From Purshia tridentata (Eukaryota; Streptophyta; Magnoliopsida; Rosales; Rosaceae), in the NCBI GenBank assembly GCA_003254885.1, contig QANT01007692.1, positions 1 through 27,020 on the forward strand: 27,020 nucleotides of DNA, given 5' to 3'. Below the pieces are notes generated by a model, which was given only the letters and a program-made list of their open reading frames with translations, was not told the origin of the DNA and made no database searches. This document shows, one piece after another, positions 7,863 to 20,572 of this stretch. The number at the start of each line of letters is the position of its first letter. The stretch's first letter is position 1. The translations under genes and the position numbers were made by a program.

Positions 7863-10714
7863 ATGGCTGCCACTGCAGCTGCAGCCATTAGCTCCTCCTT
7901 CTCACCCTCCATCTACACCCTCAAATGCATGCACTCAACCCATTTGAACCCTGACCTCCACCTCAAAATGTCACCAACAACCCGCATGCTTTCATCACCC
8001 ACATCACTATCACACTCTCATGCCATGGAACCAGTCCTCCTTCCCATCAATGCTGCCTCAAACAAGTGGAGGGGGCTGAGGACAGGCACTGCTGTTGCTC
8101 AAGAAGAGGTGGTGGCGGTGACTGAAGAGGTTGAGGATGAGGCGGCGGTGTTGGCGGAGGAGCAGCAGCAGCCTCCGGAGGAGGAAGAGAAGGAAGAAGA
8201 AGTAGTGTCCACTGGTGATGAATTAGGAGAGGCACATCAAGTAATTTCTCAAGTGATTTCAGGTCAAATAGATGAGGCTGCTGAGGCTGTTGCTGTGAAC
8301 ACAAAGCTTTACTTTGGGAACCTTCCTTACAGTGTGGACAGTGCACAGCTTGCTGGGATAATTCAGGACTATGGAAGTCCTGAGCTGATTGAGGTTAGTA
8401 GAAAGCTCTGTTTTCCTTGTAATTATTAAGTTTAATTAGGAGGGGCTATGGTGGGTGGGGCTAGTAATAAGTGAAAGAACATCGTGCTACAATCTATAAC
8501 TATAAGACAATGAATTTTCACTCACAAATCAGTAATAACAATCAAAACAAATATGCATATAGCCAATTATTTTCAATTTTAACTACTTAGAAAATATGAG
8601 AGCTAAATGAAACTATCACTACAGTTAGAGGGCAATATATATATATATATATACAACAAACAAAATTTTATTGAATATCCTCATACAAAATATTCATGTG
8701 CCCCTATCATACAATTGACCAACACCAACTTCACAAACAATACATTTCTTAGGTTCTAACAAATTTAAATTTGAGGTATTTAATAATAGGTCTCGAGCAA
8801 AATTTACTTTATCTAAAACCTCCAATCATATTTTGTTTTTACAATAGGTCCCTGTTAATTGTAACTTAGTGATATTTACAACAATGTAAACTCTTTGATA
8901 AGTAACAATTACACGAATATGAATTATTTTTGAAATATATAGTTAAGATTCACAGACTGAAAATTAACGTATTTAATAGTATAACAATAGACATCTCTAT
9001 AGTTTAAGCTTTTAGAATTATCATTCGCATGTCGAATGAAAATTAGGAAATTCCTCTTCCCAAATCCTACTCCTAGCTCCTTCTCGCCTTCATCCTCCTG
9101 GTCATTTGATGTTACAAGTATGCAATGGAATTGTAGAACATACTCAATTGGTTTATAGTTAGTACACTAGGTAAATATGAGGCTGATTTTAGTGCATTTG
9201 CATGGCAATGGGGTGTTATATATATATAGTATATACATTAAATTTGCTTCAATGAGTTGGAAGAACCCACTAGCTATTGGTTAATATCTTGAACTAATTA
9301 GCTTTCTATATAGCAAATCCTTCAATCCCATTCAATAGTTTAATCAGGACCAAGCTCAAGTCTTGAACTTAGCTTTGGTCTGAAGCCTGTTTAATCCTGT
9401 TCACTAGCCTCATCAGGACCAAACTAAGTATGGATATGAAGCTTGATTGCTTAACAAACAGCCATTTGAGCAAGCTATAATCACAAATAGAACAAGAGTA
9501 TTCATGAGAATGTGAATTTCAGTCCAAGCCAGCGTTTATATTATATATGAGTAATTCAGAAAGTTGTTAGTGTAACCAGATGTCAAAATCTATTGGCGGT
9601 CCAAATTTTACTGTTGTTACTTATGTTTGTTTCTCAACATGTACTGTTTTTACCTTCTTTTGGTGAAAATTTCAATTCTGCTAGTGCTAGCTATCTGTCA
9701 CTGATTCCTTTCATCATATTGACTGCACCTTTTTCTCTGTTTCTTTTCAACAAAATTGATGATCATACATAGGTTCTGTATCATAAGGACACTGGAAGAA
9801 GCAGAGGATTTGCATTTGTGACAATGAGTAGTGTTGAAGATTGCAATGCTGTCATTGAAAACCTTGATGGACGTGTAAGACTCTCTCTCCTTGGAATTTC
9901 TTTAGACAAATCAAACTCCATTTCTTTTTTTCATGGAACATTCATGCCGACATAATGTCTTTCACTTGAAACTATTTGTACCCTATTTACGTACCACATT
10001 TACTGATCACATCTCTCACAATAAGATGATTCACTTATATAAATGAGTCTCACGTGAATCCATCTGTATAGGAAATATGATCCGAAATGTGGGATGTACG
10101 GCATTTCGCAAACCTTGTTGCTAATAGCATTCCAATAATGTTTCAGGAGTTCATGGGTCGAACCTTGAGGGTGAACTTTTCGGACAAACCCAGACCAAAA
10201 GAGCCTCTATATCCTGAGACTGAGTACAAGCTTTTTGTTGGGAATTTATCATGGTCAGTAACATCCGAAAGCTTGACAAAAGCTTTTCAAGAATATGGAA
10301 GTGTGGTTGGAGCCAGGGTTCTATATGATGGGGAGACAGGAAGGTCCCGTGGTTATGGATTTGTGTGCTACTCAACAAAAGCAGAGATGGAAACTGCCTT
10401 AGAATCTCTCAATGGAGTGGTACTCTTTAGTCCCATATATCTCCTCACATTCTTAGACCCATCTAATATTTTTCGACACAAAGTATGGCATAGTAATTAT
10501 GTTGTGAGATTGTGAATCTGAACTCCACATTCGGTCAGAAATCAACCGAATCAATGATTCAGATTCACAGTTTAGCCAGAGAACATTTTTGTCTATGTAT
10601 GCATCCAAGTTTTGGGTAACTACCTGACAATTCCCTGTTTTTGTTTGCTTGGTTTCTCAGGAACTAGAAGGAAGAGCACTGCGTGTAAGCTTGGCTGAAG
10701 GAAGACGCTCATAA
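7863..10714 (+). CDS. Chloroplast ribonucleoprotein (cpRNP) with two RRM domains, At1g60000-like
   Basis: cpRNPs are abundant stromal proteins that bind plastid transcripts and affect their stability, processing and editing. Exons are 7863-8393, 9773-9874, 10147-10419 and 10661-10714, all with GT-AG borders in phase 0, giving 319 residues. Residues 1 to about 75 are Ser/Thr/Ala-rich and low in acidic residues, as in a transit peptide. Residues about 80-115 are glutamate-rich, the acidic linker typical of cpRNPs. RRM1 has RNP2 LYFGNL (149-154) and RNP1 RGFAFVTM (188-195). RRM2 has RNP2 LFVGNL (240-245) and RNP1 RGYGFVCY (279-286). The DKPRPKEPLYPETE linker and the short EGRALRVSLAEGRRS end match my memory of Arabidopsis At1g60000 rather than CP29, CP31 or CP33. 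Intron 1 is long (1379 bp). No defects are visible. Confidence 0.93.
8635..8653. repeat. (AT)n microsatellite in RNP intron 1
   Basis: A pure AT dinucleotide run of about 19 bases within the first intron. Such runs vary in length between individuals. Confidence 0.9.
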
Positions 10715-11618
10715 AATTTAGTTTTTGTAAATTTGGAAAAGGGTTAAATGGAAGATGTTAGCTGAGATTATATGATCATATGCATGAAATCACAGAAAAG
10801 TGACTTAATTGGGACTCCCCTTTCATTTGTTGTTGCAGTATGTAACTCATTTTTCATTCAGCAGCTTCAAAGTGAGAATTAATTCCTGTCGAATATGGCT
10901 GTCTTTCGAATCTTTCCTAGTGGTGATGGTGGTTTAATTTACTCCATCCCCACTTGATTTGCTAATTAATACTAACAAGTTTTTTTTATGTCAATGTCAT
11001 GCTTGATACAATTTGTTATAAGCTTCATTTAGAGGACCCGTAGGCCTTTTATGAAGGAGTAAAGTTTCCTACAAAAAAAAAGAAAAAAAAAAGAGCAAAG
11101 TTATTTATAGCATATTGGTGGTCATATAACTCATTTAAGTGTTTATCGGAAAAATGGTGCTCATCTATTTATTTTATTTATCACATTAGATGATTAAATA
11201 ATTTTTAATTGTTGATTTCTTTTTTGCTGAAATCATCTATAAAGGATACCTAAAAATGCATAGTTCATATCAAGAGACCACTTGTAGGGGCACAGACATG
11301 CCTTTAAATTAAATGGATACTTCAACTTAGGTCATTATTAGATTGTCACTAGATTTATATATAAACATATATATAAGGTAACATTTTCTATCTAGGTTAT
11401 GAATATGGATCATACGTTCAATTAAGAGTCGATTTAATAATGACATAGATAGATTAATTCTAATGACATAATAATATTACTATGAAAATTTTGTGCGTAC
11501 GCACTTGTATCGAACGTGCACAATTATGATAAACTTTTTTGATCTTAATAAATTAATGGATCTTCCCAAAAAATAATTCATATAAGTCATAAATGTCAAA
11601 ATAATTCATCCTTTAAAT
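10715..11618. other. 3' region of the RNP gene and AT-rich intergenic DNA
   Basis: The first 200-300 bases probably hold the 3' untranslated region. The remainder is AT-rich, with an A-rich run near 11071-11092. No gene is visible on either strand. Confidence 0.5.
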
Positions 11619-11902
11619 TGTTAAATGGTTCTTTCAAAGAGTTAAATTAATAAGCATTCGATTATTGATCAATTAATGTCATACATTCGTAATATTATTA
11701 GGGATGTCGAATGTCTCATATCAATCATGTTCAACTACATCATGGATACTAGATTTTTGATGTTAAATGGTTCTTTCAAAGAGTTAAATTAATAAACATT
11801 CGATTATTGATCAATTAATGTCATACATTCGTAATATTATTAGGGATGTCGAATGTCTCATATCATTCATGTTCAACTACATCATGGATACTAGATTTTT
11901 GA
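11619..11902. repeat. 142-bp tandem duplication, two copies
   Basis: Copy 1 is 11619-11760 and copy 2 is 11761-11902. Only about two differences are seen (AATAAGCATTCG versus AATAAACATTCG, and ATCAATCATG versus ATCATTCATG). It is non-coding and AT-rich. The very high identity implies a recent duplication. Confidence 0.95.
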
Positions 11903-12138
11903 AGGAAAGAATACATGTACATCTCTCTTGTTCGCAATAGTTAGTATGTTATCGTTTGTGGTGTCAATTTTAATATTTTCATGAAAAAAGAAAAAAATAA
12001 TTTTTACTACAGAATCATTAAACAAGTATCATTTTTGTCAACAATTCTAATTTACAACTTGCTAACAATTTAACCCAAACCCATTACCCATACAATAAAA
12101 ATCAACGTTTTCATTTTTGTGGCACTTTCCCAAAGAAT

Positions 12139-12178
12139 TTTTTTTTTTTTTTTNAAAGAAATTTTTTTTTTTTTTTTC
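12139..12178. other. Low-complexity T run with an undetermined base
   Basis: A long T run holds the only N in the window (12154), followed by AAAGAAA and a second T run. This is probably a polymer-length ambiguity or a small gap in the assembly, so lengths here are not reliable. Confidence 0.8.
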
Positions 12179-12409
12179 TAAAAAAGGAAAATAAAATTTT
12201 TATTATTTTTTCTATTTAAGGGCAAAGCAATACCATAAGCGCAAATTAGCAAGGAGCAGTGCAGGGGAAAGTTCCTTTTTATGCAATTCATATTAAAGTG
12301 CGCCGCGTGGAGTGAGCGAGTGGCACCCATTTCTGTGGTGATGGCTACGAACAAAAAGCCGCAAACAGCAGCAGCAGCAGCATAAACCAAAACAAAACCA
12401 AAACCAGTG

Positions 12410-12664
12410 GTCGATCCTCTCCCCCAAATCTATCTCAAGGTCTTCGTCTCTGTCTCTCCCAACACTTTCTCTCTCTCTTAACAATAAAGCCTTCACCGTT
12501 TCTTAGATCCCTCTCTCTCTCTCTCTATATGTATATATATGTGTGTTTTTGTATGCCATTTCTGTAAAATCTTATCTTTCGGGTTTTGGTGCAGATTTGA
12601 GGGGGCGTTTGCAGATCTAGGGTTTTTGATTTAGTGAGTTTTTAGGGGTTTAGAGGTTTCGAAT
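12410..12664 (+). promoter_or_regulatory. CT-rich 5' leader of the G3BP-like gene
   Basis: The stretch before the ATG at 12665 is CT-rich and includes a pure (CT)n run at about 12511-12526, followed by a TA/TG-rich stretch. CTAGGGTTTTTG near 12616 resembles the reverse of a telo-box, common in leaders of plant genes for RNA and translation factors. CT microsatellites in 5' leaders are also common in plants. Transcription start not determined. Confidence 0.5.
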
Positions 12665-15600
12665 ATGGCTACGCCCTTTCCCATTCCCGTCACTGCTTCT
12701 CAGGTTCTTACTCTCTCTCTCTCTCATCTTTCCCTCTCTTCTTTCTTTGTCGTTGTGACTGAAATCGCCGTTGTGTTTGTGTGGTTTAGGTTGGCACTTA
12801 CTTTGTGGGGCAGTACTACCAAGTGCTTCAGTCACGGCCAGAGTATGTGCACCAGTTCTACTCTGACGCTAGCACTATGCTTCGTATTGACGGCAACACC
12901 AGAGAGACCGCGACTGCAATGCTGGTATTCTTTGTCTTCTCTTTCTTTCTTAAAATTATGTTTGAGCTCTTGCTGAAGTGACCGGACCAAAAAAAAAAGC
13001 TTATTGTTAAAGTATGAATTTTTTTTTTTGTAGAAATGAAAATAAAAATATTTGATTTTATATGTGTTTTGAAGTTGATTTGGGTGAATGAGACTTTATG
13101 CATTTGTATTTGAAGTAGGCTGTTAAATGGGTTCATGGGTTTTTTATTCTTTGTGTGTTTGGTTATTGTTATTTGTTTTCCTAAGATTCTTATATGTACT
13201 GGGTCGGTAGAATAATTTCCTGAATTTTCTTTGAGTATATACAATTGTGTTCAGTGTATTTTAGCTGATTTTACTAGTTGCAGAGAGTGACCTTGTAACT
13301 GTGAGAACTGTTCCGATTTTTCTTATATGGTTGGAATCTTACCTCATTGTAATACATCTTTAAGTTAGATTGTTGGAGGTCTCATTTTCTTTTCTTCTTT
13401 CTCCCCCTTTTTGGTTCATTACATTTAGTGAGGCAAAGGTATCTGTAAGTGTGACTGGATTCCAGTCTCACCCTAAGCTGCACTGCAATTCTTAATGTTT
13501 CTCTTACCTTATAAACAGTTTTCATATTACATGGTAAGATTATTTATATTATAGCCTAATAAATCAGAATTGTTGGACTATATATGTGTTAAGGTGTATA
13601 TTTTCTGCCTTTTTCCCTTTTGGCTGCGATTGTAGTAAGATGTAATCTATTTTAATAACTGCTTTCTCACATAACATATATGGTGTATTGGTGTTTGTTC
13701 CCAGTTTGTCTGTTTTCTTGTAATACTACATATTTTACACGTATTTGCTGTAAGATATTCTATGAGAATTCCCTATCAAGTTTAATTTTTATTCGTTTGT
13801 CAGTTTTTAATCGTATAAAGATTTGTATTCATTGGTTTTTGAGGACTTATCCTTTCAAATATGATGGAAATTTTGAGGATACGTTCTACTAATCTCAAGT
13901 AATAAAAGTCATTTATAGAAGTTTAACTACAACGGCAGAATGGACGCAAACTCTTAAAATATTCTGACTAGTCAAAATATTGTTATCTCTTTGTTTTATT
14001 TTCTTTCAAATTTTTTTTCTGTTGACCTTGGAGGCTGTAGGACTTTGTTGAACCACAAGCATAATAAAATTAAAATATGTGTGGTTGTGAGGTGTCAAAG
14101 CACTTCGACCTTCCTATTATCTTCTTAGATATTTTACAGTATGAATCGTTTGAAATGATAAATGACCTTCTTTTTTAATCACGTTGATAAGTAGTCTGGG
14201 TTTTTATGTTTAAATTTAGGCTCTGTTGTTTTAGAAGGCTTAGTCATACAGCTATACTCCCATTGACACGATTATTGTTTGAAAAATTCATTCATGGTTT
14301 TCTAGGTAGAAGTAATTAATCTGATTCCACTTGTCAGCATAGTTTGTATATTCAGTGTAGCTCGTTTGTTTTTCTGCATAAGGTGTGTACTAGTGGCATT
14401 CATAGCTATTAATTTTGTTGTCATCTTGACACTCAATTGTATCTTTTCTGTGGGTATGCAACAGCAAATCCATGCACTTGTTATGTCACTGAATTATACT
14501 GGAGTTGAAATCAAGACAGCACATTCCTTGGAGTCTTGGAATGGAGGTGTTCTTGTAATGGTTTCAGGCTCTGTGCAAATGCAAAATTTCGCTATCAGGA
14601 GGAAATTTGTACAAACTTTTTTCCTTGCACCACAAGAGAAAGGTTATTTTGTACTTAATGATATATTTCACTTCATTGATGAGGAACCAATTCATCACCA
14701 TCCAGCAGTCATATTAGCCCAGAGCAATCTTGACTCCACACTAATTGCTCCTACTACAATCCCTGAGCCAGGTATTGTAATTCATCATGATTTACGCTGA
14801 TTTAGGAATTCCATTGTCAGTATTATAAAGTCTTATTGTAGTGAGAGGTGGAGAATGGATATGATTATTTGCTAACAGAGTTTCATGGAATTTGTTTATT
14901 TTATATATATATATATATATATATTTTTTCCATTTATTTACAAGAATTTGATCATTGAAAAGAAAGAATTTATGTATGATATAACATAGATCAATTCTGT
15001 ATTCAGCAATGGCCCGAGTCCGGCCCGGGCTGTTGCGGTTGTACACCTCTATTTGTGTGTAGTAAAGTGATGATGGTAACTTGACTTGAAACCATGTTCA
15101 TGCATGATTATGATCTGGTTTCTACTTTGGGGTTAAAAATGTCTTTTGAAATTCTTAATAACTTTTTTTGTTTTGATAATTAGATAAGTTCTCATTTCAA
15201 CATATGCAAAATCTAGTGTTTTTATTTAGTAATTTAATTAATGAAACTGATGTCTTGCAGTGGCTAATTATTTGTTGGGTGGAGAAGTTCAGACAAGAGA
15301 CTTTGTGGCTCCTGATGTCAAAGAAAACGGTCCAGTTGATAATTATGGTTTTTCAGAGCAACGGTTGCAGCAAGTTGTTGAGTCTGAGAATATCATGGAG
15401 GAGAGTGCAGCAGTACATTCAAATGGCTCACTTCAAAGTACAGTGAACACTGTACAAGATCACCTGCCTGCATCTGTGGAAGAACCTATTGGAGAGCCAC
15501 AAAAGCAGACCTATGCTTCCATAGTATGCACTGAACCTGTAACTAGCTAATTGTATTCATACTCACACATATGCATGTGTGAAATGTTATATTCATTATA

Positions 15601-17515
15601 TGTGACTGATTTTGTCTGCTTGATTCTTTTTGGAAGTTACGCGTTGCTAAAGGTCAACCTGCACCTTCTGTGGCTCCTCAGCATTCAGTTAACAAGAGTG
15701 CACCACAGACTTCAGATTGGAATCACTTTTCACAGCCCTCTGCTCAGCAGCCCATTGCATCATCAAATATTATTGAAAGGCCTGTTGCAGAGACAGCAGA
15801 TGAGGTTTCTGCCCTGGAAGATGATGGTGAGCTTTTTGGCTTCCTTCATTTGTTACCAATAAGCTCTAGGGGATGAGTTATTTGAGAATAATACTTTAAT
15901 CTTTTCTAACTGTGTAAAAACATAAATTTTGTTGTTACTTAGATTTGATTTCTCTTTTTTCATAATCATCTCATTGGTTTAATGGCTTTCAACAGTTTTT
16001 TTTAATGATCTTTTATTTGTTTTTGGCCTGAATGATTTTAGGCGAAATCAAGTCTGTTTATGTAAGAAACTTGCCACCTACTGTGTCTCCCTCTGAAGTT
16101 GAGGAGGAATTCATGAATTTTGGAAAACTCAAGCAGCCTGAAGGAGTGGTCATTAGGAGTCGAAAGGTTTATGTTTTTAGCTTTTTTTTGTTCTTTTATT
16201 CCCTCAGATCCCTCTCGAAATGTATTGCTGTATATCAGTCTGAATTTGTAAGCTAAAATATTCATGTTTTGTGCAGGATGTTGGTGTTTGCTATGCATTT
16301 GTTGAATTTGAAGATATCACTGGTGTTCAGAATGCCGTCAAGGTCCAAATATGCTCTTGAAAACATTAATACAATGAGACCTGTTTGCAAAATTTGAATT
16401 TTGATATAAGATTCTACATGACTTCCCCTACAATACCAATCTAATTGTACTACTCATGTTTGGACAAGATGATGTCTTTACTAAATCTTTTATTGTTTTT
16501 TTTCTTGTTTTTCTGTTCTACTATGTAGGCTGGTAGTGTTCAGATTGCTGGACGACAAGTTTACATTGAAGAGCGGAGACCAAACAGCAACATCCCATCT
16601 CGAGTGGGAAGTATGTTTCCTTTACTAATATTCTTTCTCATCATAAGATTTCTTCATTTAACTATTACTCTCTGAATGAGTACATTGAAAAATTGCAACA
16701 TTATCAATATCCCTTCGTAAAAATTGCAGCATTTAACAATGCCTGGCTGTCTATTTTTTGTTAACCATGGTGGCCTCCCAGATGAGCTCACTGTGATTGG
16801 TTGGACATCAAGCCTCCCCTAGTTATGTTTGGTTTGAGGGTTGGCTCTGTTGATGCAATCAAGGTTATTCGTATGTAGTACTGAACTACTCATATCATAA
16901 GAATTGTCCTTGGCCAAGCTGTCTTCCAAAATGTCATCATAAATGTCTAATTCTGTATTTTTATGGCCCTTGCATGTGATATTGTGCTGTTATTTCGAGT
17001 AGCAATTTTATGATTAGGTCATAGTGGTCTCATTCTACAATCTATGGCCTTTGTATTTAATATGCAAGTACTAGAATGTCCTTTGTTTCATCTACTACCT
17101 CGTTCTAGACATGTAGCAAAAGAAAATCTGGTGACTTCTTGTCAAACCCTGTCAGTATGTCTCCTTAGTGTGATAGATATTTTATGATAAGTTGTTATGG
17201 TATAACCAGCTCATGCTATGTTTCTCTCTGCAATTCTGGCTTTACATGAAGATAAAGATATGTTGTAATTTTATTGTGATTGGATTCTTGCGAACAGGAA
17301 GGGGTAGAGGAAGGGGAAGCTACCAATCAGAGGCACCAAGGGGTCGCTTTGGCTCTCGGAGTTTTGGGAGGGGAGGTGGTCATGATGGAGGGGACCAGGA
17401 CTATAGCAGACCAAGGGGAAATGGATTCTATCGCCCAAGTCCCCGGCAAGACAGAGCAAACCCAAGTTATCAAGCATCAAGAAGTGGACATAATTCATCA
17501 GAGTTCACTAATTAA
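12665..17515 (+). CDS. G3BP-like protein: NTF2-like domain, RRM and RGG tail
   Basis: Plant G3BP-like proteins are cytosolic RNA-binding proteins linked to stress granules. Exons: 12665-12703, 12790-12924, 14465-14771, 15261-15523, 15637-15826, 16042-16166, 16277-16342, 16529-16610 and 17298-17515. All junctions are GT-AG with matching phases, giving 474 residues. The NTF2-like domain spans about 14-130 (VGTYFVGQYYQVL near the start; RKFVQTFFLAPQEKGYFVLN and FIDEE near the end). A low-complexity linker follows and contains the family's EEP-GEP-K-TYASI segment (to residue 248). The RRM is about 314-390, with RNP2 VYVRNL (317-322), a degenerate RNP1 region (CYAFVEFED) and the GRQVYIEERRP end. 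An RGRGRGSYQ... RGRFGSRSFGRGGG glycine/arginine tail starts near 403. The order and motifs match Arabidopsis members as I remember them. Intron 2 is large (1540 bp). No defects are visible. Confidence 0.95.
14902..14924. repeat. (TA)n microsatellite in intron 3 of the G3BP-like gene
   Basis: A pure TA dinucleotide run of about 23 bases between exons 3 and 4, followed by a T run. Confidence 0.9.
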
Positions 17516-18020
17516 AATTATTTTACAAAGAGAGAAGGAAATTTTTGGGTCAGCAGATAACCTTTATTGGTTTCAATAACTATATATTGACATTTCCTAG
17601 AGTCGGTTTAGCTTAGATGTGTTGGGCATGCGAATCATATTTTTTTAAGAGGTTGCTTGATTCTGGACTTGATAATTTAATAGGTGATGTTTTTGCAATT
17701 TTGACCTCATTTGTTGTTGGCAAAAAATCTTGCATGGTCTGTCTTACTGATGAAGTTTATTGATAAAATTCATTTGTTTGTTTAATTATATTTAGTCTAA
17801 GAATTTCAAACTCGTGTAATTCCTTGGACTTGACACTCTCATCATCTTCATCTCTTGAAGATTATGTAGTCAGGGCTCTGACTATTTTCATACTTTTACA
17901 CACAAAACTTGGGGGGTTGGTAAATTTCTGCAATGTAGTCCAATGATCTTGCAATGTAGTTGGAGTTCTGGTATGCCCTTAGAGCCCAATCATGCAGAAC
18001 ATCTAGCTCACTTCTTGTGG
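17516..18020. other. 3' region between the G3BP-like gene and the TPR relic
   Basis: This holds the likely 3' untranslated region of the G3BP-like gene. On the minus strand, 17820-17870 reads RDEDDESVKSKELHEF, which could be a decayed acidic tail of the TPR-like gene, but no splice signal or continuous frame supports this. Confidence 0.4.
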
Positions 18021-19702
18021 TTAAATTGGTGTAGCAGTTCTGGTGTGATACAACTCAAAGTAACTCAAGGTCTTATCTCTGTCATGATGAAGCTGCCAAA
18101 CCAATTTAGCATACTGCATTAAAATCTCATCATCTGCAGGATCCGCTAGTGTTGCACGAAAATAGTATTCTTCAGCTGCATAGAGATCTTCCTTGGACTG
18201 CCATTAAAAGATTGAAGAACATTGCACACGAATGAGAAATCAAACTTTGTTATGTATAGAAGTGAAGTACGGATTTAAAAACTTCCCAATGAGTCAAACT
18301 CAAACATAATTAATGTGAAGAGGAAAAGGGTTTATTCAACGCCAAATAACCATTATCATAATTAAGCCTAATATTAGGATCTGAATTAAAGCCACAACAG
18401 GCAGCAGTAGCTACAAGTCTAACGATAAAAAGAAAAAAAGCAACAACAGCTCCAAGCACACTCATAGGCGGTTATGTCTAAGTCAATCGTCAATAGAAAG
18501 ATTGGGTTGCAAAAACAAAAACAACATAGGCTTAATCCTTGCCTGCCACAACCTCTGTTGTAATGCGGATTTGAACACACATATTTACCTATCGAACTAC
18601 TTAAATTGGTAATCAGACAAAATTGACTTTTGGGTTTTGTATATTCAAGAAACAAGAATCGAAAATTGGTTATTTTTATCAGTTCCAAAGCTCTCAATTT
18701 GAGATGATGACGACAAATTTAAGCACAACCAGAAGGGGGAAAATAATAATAGTAATAACAAAACACATCTTTCAACAAAAAAAAACTTACCAGTAAAACT
18801 TCAGCATAATTCCTAAGGAACAAGGGGTGGAAGGGGTATGTATACTTCCAGGTTACCTCTTGCATCAATATTGGCCACAGATAAATCATCACCACAAACA
18901 TTATAACCAAAACCATTAGCAAATGCCCCAAGCCCAAGCCCTGTTTCAAGATACAAGGGAGGACTAAGAAGTTGCTTTTCTTCTTCAGGACACAAGGGCT
19001 TGATCACAAACAAACATTTTTCTTCCTCTTCACCTTCTTCAATCAATCCCATGCTCCTCTTTCCCGAACTGAAGTCACCATCTCCTCCATTAGCTTCTAT
19101 ACGATCTCCTATTGTAATAGTCCTCTTCAATATTCCTTGATCTGAATCTTGCTGCCTATTCTTATCATCTTCAAACTCGATCATCACTGGCTGAGTTATA
19201 TATTGAAAAAGATGGAGCTGTTTGCAACATTGTATTGCTTTGTGCATATGAAGACTTTTTTGGTGTTACTGAATTTTGAAACTTTTGTGTCACAAAACTA
19301 ACTAGTCCTTCTAAGTCTCCATCAGACGGAACGCCGAAAGGCCTTGAAGCCAAACTCTTGGATTTTTGATTGAGTTCTACGAACCCAGAAGCAGAATGAG
19401 AGATTAGAGAAGAGTTGTATGGAAAAGATGTCAAGTTGAGATGTTGAACACCAGGAGAAAAAGGAGAGTTTGGTGCAATTCTGGTTGTGCTTTTATTGGG
19501 ACTTCTGTGAAGGGCAAGATGAGAGTTCCAAGGACAAGGGATGATGAACTTCTGAGGACTATCTGATAAAGCTCTAGTAGTTGTCTTTTGCTTGCTTGAG
19601 ATTGCAAAGCTCTGTGCCCCTGACCTGTGAATGGAAATAATAACTATGTGAAGTTCTTAAATAAAATTGAATCAAAACTTTCCATTTAACATTAAACTTA
19701 CC
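18021..19702 (-). pseudogene. Decayed TPR-like superfamily gene
   Basis: The minus strand carries an exon at 19624-18791 and a last exon at 18197-18021. A small upstream exon ending at 19702 (QWTDLLRLHVLW, in phase) is possible. The last exon reads AAEEYYFRATLADP, DEILMQYAKLVWQLHHDRD and SYFE, and joins in phase to PLFLRNYAEVL. This is the helical-repeat core of a plant TPR-like family (members such as At4g32340, by memory). Before it lie an acidic segment (GLIEEGEEEE) and PPLYLETGLGLG, also as in that family. Decay is clear: the frame shifts near 19180 (SASDDRV-stop versus IEFEDDKNRQQ). It shifts again near 18840, where the residues between NLEVY and YPFHPLFLRN are lost. The usual repeat after SYFE is replaced by a short end with a stop at 18021. 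Sequencing error cannot explain the missing segment well. Confidence 0.75.
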
Positions 19703-20494
19703 AAAGAACATGTAGTCTAAGTAAGTCTGTCCATTGAAACAAAACTTTCAGTACAAAACACAAATCATACAGCATCAGCTAACTTTAATGCAATTCATTG
19801 CATAGATCTAACATTGGCTTCATCCATATAAATCACATTATATAACGAAAACATAGACAGCCTCCTATAAAGCAAGGAATAAAATGACATGCTATCTTAT
19901 AGTGCACATTATTTTTGTTTCCTACCCCCTTTCCACTTCATAAAGCAAAGAGGCACAAGTGGCAAAAGTGACACTTCATCGTTGTCATCATCTTATAAGA
20001 TGATGATGCTAAAAAAACAAAAGAAAAAAATTGTATATGAGAAGGAAATTGATAAATTAAGAACTATTCTTATACTAATATATTTCTATTCTTAGAAAGT
20101 TATATAAAGATATTGACATCAGGCAAGTCCAGGACCCAGCTTGATTCCTAATTTCTTGTTCTACTTGAGACAAAAACAATCAAGGCTTATGTTCACAATT
20201 TGCATGCTAGCATTATTTTAAAGCATCACAAAATTCAGCATATTTTTAAGCATTAGAGTATAATGCGACACCGCCGAAACATATATAGTACATCTCACAA
20301 GCTGAATTATGCATTCAAACCATTCGAATTACGCAAATGAACAACTTAATTACAGAACATACGCCAAGAAAAAGAAAAATGAAAGTGACCGAGGGTAAAA
20401 TTGAAATTGCAAGTCCAACACTCCAACTGACCACATTACAGTGCCGTGCTGCGCCGCACCATATAATTTACCCTTTCTTACATCAAAATCCAAT
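19703..20494. other. Intergenic stretch and promoter of the VOC gene
   Basis: No convincing coding sequence is seen. Small open frames here are AT-rich and have no recognisable domain. The 3' end contains the upstream region of the VOC-fold gene. Confidence 0.5.
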
Positions 20495-20502
20495 TATAAA
20501 AG
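20495..20502 (+). promoter_or_regulatory. TATA box of the VOC-fold gene
   Basis: TATAAAAG, a near-ideal plant TATA element, lies 70 bases before the ATG at 20573. Transcription would then start about 30 bases downstream, near 20530, leaving a short leader of roughly 40 bases. Promoter function is inferred from motif and spacing only. Confidence 0.65.
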
Positions 20503-20572
20503 GCATAGAGAGGCTAGGGTTGCATGAACTTCTATCCTTTCTATTTTCTCTCATTATTCATTTCCGATTCCA

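Noticed and set aside
10087..10515. Single-frame protein running through the introns around RNP exon 3
   Set aside because: Splice sites at 10146/10147 and 10419/10420 fit the family exactly; the extra residues are intron read-through.
12178..12496. Two minus-strand frames of about 70 codons upstream of the G3BP-like gene
   Set aside because: No domain, low complexity (CT and GCA runs read backwards), and they overlap the likely 5' leader of the plus-strand gene.
12858..13244. 128-codon minus-strand frame in intron 2 of the G3BP-like gene
   Set aside because: AT-rich, lysine-rich composition with no motif; the open frame comes from low T/C on that strand within an intron.
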